From Bacillota bacterium (lineage in GTDB: Bacteria; Bacillota; UBA4882; UBA10575), in NCBI GenBank assembly GCA_012521315.1, contig JAAYMP010000125.1, positions 1 to 16,323 on the forward strand: a stretch of 16,323 bases of DNA, read 5' to 3'. Positions 13,509-16,323 of the stretch are shown piece after piece (position 1 is the first letter of the stretch; the number at the start of each line of letters is the position of its first letter). A model generated the notes under the pieces. The model saw nothing but the letters and a program-made list of their open reading frames with translations. It was not told the DNA's origin and did no database searches. The position numbers and the translations under genes are program-made.

Positions 13509-15140
13509 ATGAACCGGAGAAGATTATTCATCCTGCTACTGGTAGTAGCGGTAATGGCTTTGGCCTTTGCGTCACCGGTCTTGGCGGAAGACGCGGACGG
13601 CGAAGAACCCCAGAGCGCCGTCTACGCCACCTTCTGGTCGCTGGTTCCGCCCCTGGTGGCCATTGTCCTTGCGCTGATCACCAAGGAAGTGTACAGTTCC
13701 CTTATTATCGGCATTATCTTCGGTGCTTTGCTTTATGCCAACTTCAATCTGCTTACCGCCTACACGTCCATCTTTACGGAAGGATTTATCGCTTCCCTTG
13801 CCGACAGTTGGAACGTGGGTATCCTCATTTTCCTGGTCATCTTGGGGACAATGGTCTGCCTGATGAACCGCGCCGGCGGCTCGGCTGCTTACGGCGAGTG
13901 GGCAAGGCAAAGAATCCGCAGCCGGAAAGGGGCGCTGCTCGCCACTTTGGGACTGGGTGTCCTCATCTTTGTTGACGACTATTTCAACTGTCTGACGGTG
14001 GGCAACGTGATGCGGCCGATTACCGACAAGCACCGGATCTCCCGGGCCAAACTGGCCTACATTGTTGATGCCACGGCGGCGCCCGTCTGCATGATCGCCC
14101 CCATCTCCTCCTGGGCGGCGGCGGTGACCGGGGTGGTTGAAGGGTATAACGGGTTCGAGCTTTTCGTGCGGGCGATCCCGTACAATCTCTACTCCCTCCT
14201 CACACTGACCATGATCGTTTTCATCACCTTGCTTGGGATCGAATACGGACCAATGCGGAAACATGAAGAGAATGCCATTCAACGCGGGGATCTCTATACC
14301 ACGCCCGATCGTCCTTATGAGGGGCAGGATGGCGATGTTTCGGCCGGCAAAGGGAAGGTGCGTGACCTGGTGATCCCGGTCCTTGTGCTAATCGTCCTCT
14401 GTATACTGGGGATGCTCTATACCGGCGGGATTCTCGAAGGGGCAAGTATCCAGGACGCCTTTGCCAACTGCGATGCTTCGCTCGGACTATCCCTGGGTTC
14501 CGCGCTTGCTCTCCTCTTTACTATTATTTATTTCCTCCTGCGGAAGGTGCTTACTTTCAATGAGTGCATGGCGTGCCTCCCTGATGGTTTTAAAGCGATG
14601 GTTCCGGCGATTTTGATCCTTACTTGTGCCTGGACTTTGAGCGGCATTACCAATCTTCTTGGCGCCAAGGAGTTTGTCAGCGCAATCTTTGAAGGCAGTG
14701 CCGCCGGGCTTAAGATTCTGCTGCCCGCGATTGTCTTTGCCGTCGCCTCCGGGATGTCTTTCTCCACCGGGACTTCTTGGGGAACCTTCGGTATTCTGCT
14801 GCCGATCGTGGTGGCCATCGGGATGGAGCCGGAACTGCTGATCATTTCGATCTCCGCCACCCTGGCCGGTGCGGTTTTCGGCGACCACTGCTCGCCCATC
14901 TCCGATACGACAATCATGTCTTCGACCGGCGCCATGTGTAACCACATCAACCATGTCGCAACTCAACTGCCTTACGCCATTACGGTGGCCGTGGTTTCTT
15001 TTGCCGGTTACATCTTGGCCGGTTTCGTACCGTCGGCCTGGATTGTCCTGCCCGCTTCGCTGCTTCTGCTATTTGGCGTCCTTTATGTGATTAAACTGGT
15101 GACGGGAAGTATCCCGGAGGCGAAGACGGAAGCGATGTAA
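13509..15140 (+). CDS. NhaC-family transporter under lysine riboswitch control, probable lysine importer (LysW-type)
   Basis: Integral membrane protein (543 aa) of the NhaC Na+/H+ antiporter family. Residues 1-26 resemble a signal peptide ending VLAED, and many membrane segments follow. Family signatures: FVDDYFNCLTVGNVMRP (154-170), KLAYIVDATAAPVCMIAPIS (171-190 region), SGMSFSTGTSWG (414-425) and FGDHCSPISDTT (447-458). GGGAGGG (13497-13503) lies 5 nt before the ATG. Comparative work on L-box genes predicted that NhaC-superfamily members with this riboswitch, there named lysW, import lysine. The promoter, aptamer and terminator directly upstream support that here. The name lysW is also used for an unrelated amino-group carrier protein, so I leave the symbol empty. 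The alternative is a true Na+/H+ antiporter, which the riboswitch makes less likely. Confidence 0.88.
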   Translation: MNRRRLFILLLVVAVMALAFASPVLAEDADGEEPQSAVYATFWSLVPPLVAIVLALITKEVYSSLIIGIIFGALLYANFNLLTAYTSIFTEGFIASLADSWNVGILIFLVILGTMVCLMNRAGGSAAYGEWARQRIRSRKGALLATLGLGVLIFVDDYFNCLTVGNVMRPITDKHRISRAKLAYIVDATAAPVCMIAPISSWAAAVTGVVEGYNGFELFVRAIPYNLYSLLTLTMIVFITLLGIEYGPMRKHEENAIQRGDLYTTPDRPYEGQDGDVSAGKGKVRDLVIPVLVLIVLCILGMLYTGGILEGASIQDAFANCDASLGLSLGSALALLFTIIYFLLRKVLTFNECMACLPDGFKAMVPAILILTCAWTLSGITNLLGAKEFVSAIFEGSAAGLKILLPAIVFAVASGMSFSTGTSWGTFGILLPIVVAIGMEPELLIISISATLAGAVFGDHCSPISDTTIMSSTGAMCNHINHVATQLPYAITVAVVSFAGYILAGFVPSAWIVLPASLLLLFGVLYVIKLVTGSIPEAKTEAM

Positions 15141-15210
15141 GACTGTAAAAAATAATAAAGGACAAGGAACATCTAACAGGCTAAAACATCAGACACGTTT
15201 ATAAACAATG

Positions 15211-15259
15211 AGAGCGTTGCAATACGAGATAAATCGTTTTGCAGCGCTCTTTTATTATT
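15211..15259 (+). terminator. Intrinsic terminator after the NhaC-family gene
   Basis: A 17-bp stem (15211-15227 with 15234-15250) with one G-U pair and one T-T mismatch, a 6-nt loop GATAAA, then TTTATTATT. Confidence 0.85.
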
Positions 15260-15360
15260 GTTCAATGTCTAATAATTGAAAGTGAGCACATATATTCCCG
15301 TAAATGGCAGGAATTACTAAGAACAGAGAGAAGTAAGCATTATGTAAATTTTAAATTCCA

Positions 15361-15367
15361 GGGAGGG
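15361..15367 (+). promoter_or_regulatory. Ribosome binding site that fixes the TTG start of the WYL regulator
   Basis: GGGAGGG lies 6 nt before the TTG at 15374. The next in-frame ATG would remove the first part of the helix-turn-helix domain. Confidence 0.8.
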
Positions 15368-15373
15368 AAAGCA

Positions 15374-16323
15374 TTGTCAAGGCAGGACCGCCTTTCCAGG
15401 CTTTTTGAGATGTTCTTTACTATACAGGCCGTACCTGGACTATCAGCGGCAGAACTTGCGAAAAGATGTCGAGTGAGTATCAGGCAATGCTATCGTGATC
15501 TAAGAACGTTAGAAGAAGGCGGTGTCCCTCTTTATAACGAACGTGGGTATCGGATCCTTAAGGGTTCGGTCTTACAAGACATCTCTTTCACGTTGGAAGA
15601 AGCGATGGCTTTAATCTATGGGCTAAAACTGATTGAACAACAAAAGGGTTTGCTGGAGACACCCAGCCAAGCTTTGGGGAAATTGATGGACCGCCTGCCG
15701 GAAGGACTACGAAGAAGGTTAGGGAGTATAGAAGAACGGGTTGAAATCGATATAACACCTGCCGCGGATTATTCAAATAAAGGACCGCTTTTTAAAGCAA
15801 TCAATACGGCTATTCAGGAACAGAAGATCTTAAAAATAGAATACTACAGTTTCTCCAGGGATACCGTGACAACGCGCAAGGTTAACCCGTATAAATTGGT
15901 CTTTAAAGACGGTTTTTGGTATTTGGTTGGTTATTGCCACCATCGGGAAAAGGTTCGTGTCTTTCGGGTTGACCGTATTCGTTGTTTTAGTTTAACCTCT
16001 GAGACGTTTGCTCCTCCAACGGATTTTGACTTTGAAAAGTATATGGGAGCGGCCTGGCAAATGGAACGGGGTGAAGAGTTTCATTTTAAAGTCCGTTTTT
16101 ATGGGGAAGCAGCCCGTTTTATAAGAGAAACAACTTATCATCCCTCGCAACAGATTGTAGAAGAGCCCGAAGGGACTGTTCTTTTTACCGCCCGCGCGGG
16201 CGGAATGCAGTCCATCCTTCGTTGGGCTCTTTCTTTTGGCGATAAAGCCGAAGTCTTGGAACCGCAGGAATTACGGGATATGGTGGCGGAAGTGATGGCG
16301 GCGGGAGTGAAGCGATATCGAGG
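15374..16323 (+). CDS. WYL-domain transcriptional regulator (HTH plus WYL), 3' end outside window
   Basis: DNA-binding regulator, 316 residues visible and open to the last base. WYL regulators usually have about 310-330 residues, so only a few codons are likely missing. N-terminal helix-turn-helix at about 5-62 (DRLSRLFEMFF, LSAAELAKRCRVSIRQCYRD, then a wing ending NERGYRILKG). Middle linker helices 73-125. WYL domain about 137-190 with the core FWYLVGYCHH (161-170) and VRVFRVDRI (174-182), whose basic residues are thought to bind nucleotides or nucleic-acid ligands. A C-terminal WCX-type extension (FHFKVRFYGEA to the end) follows. The TTG start is set by GGGAGGG 6 nt upstream. The gene is visibly richer in A+T than its neighbours, which may mark a different history. 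The target is unknown; it could be itself or genes beyond the window. No promoter with both hexamers was found in 15260-15373. Confidence 0.88.
   Translation, partial: MSRQDRLSRLFEMFFTIQAVPGLSAAELAKRCRVSIRQCYRDLRTLEEGGVPLYNERGYRILKGSVLQDISFTLEEAMALIYGLKLIEQQKGLLETPSQALGKLMDRLPEGLRRRLGSIEERVEIDITPAADYSNKGPLFKAINTAIQEQKILKIEYYSFSRDTVTTRKVNPYKLVFKDGFWYLVGYCHHREKVRVFRVDRIRCFSLTSETFAPPTDFDFEKYMGAAWQMERGEEFHFKVRFYGEAARFIRETTYHPSQQIVEEPEGTVLFTARAGGMQSILRWALSFGDKAEVLEPQELRDMVAEVMAAGVKRYR

Noticed and set aside
13325..13975. 216-codon ORF starting inside the lysine riboswitch
   Set aside because: It overlaps the aptamer and terminator and then runs out of frame through the NhaC-family gene.
13572..14282. 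236-codon ORF on the minus strand inside the NhaC-family gene
   Set aside because: Antisense shadow; hydrophilic, histidine/glycine-rich translation with no motif.
1..16323. Mobile elements, CRISPR arrays, tRNA or rRNA genes, toxin-antitoxin or defence genes
   Set aside because: I looked on both strands and saw no transposase or integrase motifs, regular spaced repeats, cloverleaf candidates or defence domains, other than the WYL regulator, which alone is not evidence of a defence locus.

Overview
The window looks like chromosomal DNA of a Bacillota (Firmicutes) bacterium, probably a clostridia-like or deep-branching lineage. The signs are strong AGGAGG-type ribosome binding sites, two well-supported TTG starts, adjacent dnaK and dnaJ, several intrinsic terminators, and a lysine riboswitch of the transcription-attenuation type. 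Species cannot be named from the sequence. Most coding DNA is moderately GC-rich. The regulatory gaps and the last gene are clearly richer in A+T. I see no insertion sequence, phage gene, CRISPR array, tRNA or rRNA.

Layout. (1) 1-2119: the C-terminal half of DnaK (its start lies upstream), complete DnaJ and an intrinsic terminator. (2) 2195-5048: an ABC importer of the nitrate/sulfonate/taurine/THI5-like type (binding protein, permease, ATPase), with an unexplained 187-nt gap after the binding protein and two tandem terminators at the end. (3) 5181-10234: a second ABC importer whose order and sequence match E. coli ytfQ-ytfR-ytfT-yjfF (galactofuranose/pyranose type). An AT-rich control region with three phased direct repeats precedes it, and a long hairpin separates binding protein from ATPase. 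No sugar enzyme accompanies it. (4) 10301-11670: a bidirectional terminator, a convergent FMN nitroreductase gene, a 32-codon remnant of a HAD phosphatase gene, and a stand-alone Smr-domain protein. (5) 11775-15259: a DUF401 membrane protein on the minus strand, divergent from an NhaC-family transporter controlled by a promoter, lysine aptamer and terminator. (6) 15374-end: a WYL-domain regulator with a TTG start that runs off the window.

How the genes work together. DnaK and DnaJ form the Hsp70 folding machine. The two ABC systems each supply a binding protein, membrane channel and motor, so both are complete importers. The lysine riboswitch makes the NhaC-family protein a likely lysine importer, expressed when lysine is scarce, rather than a housekeeping Na+/H+ antiporter. 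The best leads beyond routine annotation are the phased repeats before the ytfQ-like gene, the decayed HAD start that shares a reading frame with the Smr gene, the structured gap inside the first ABC operon, and the divergent DUF401/NhaC pair.
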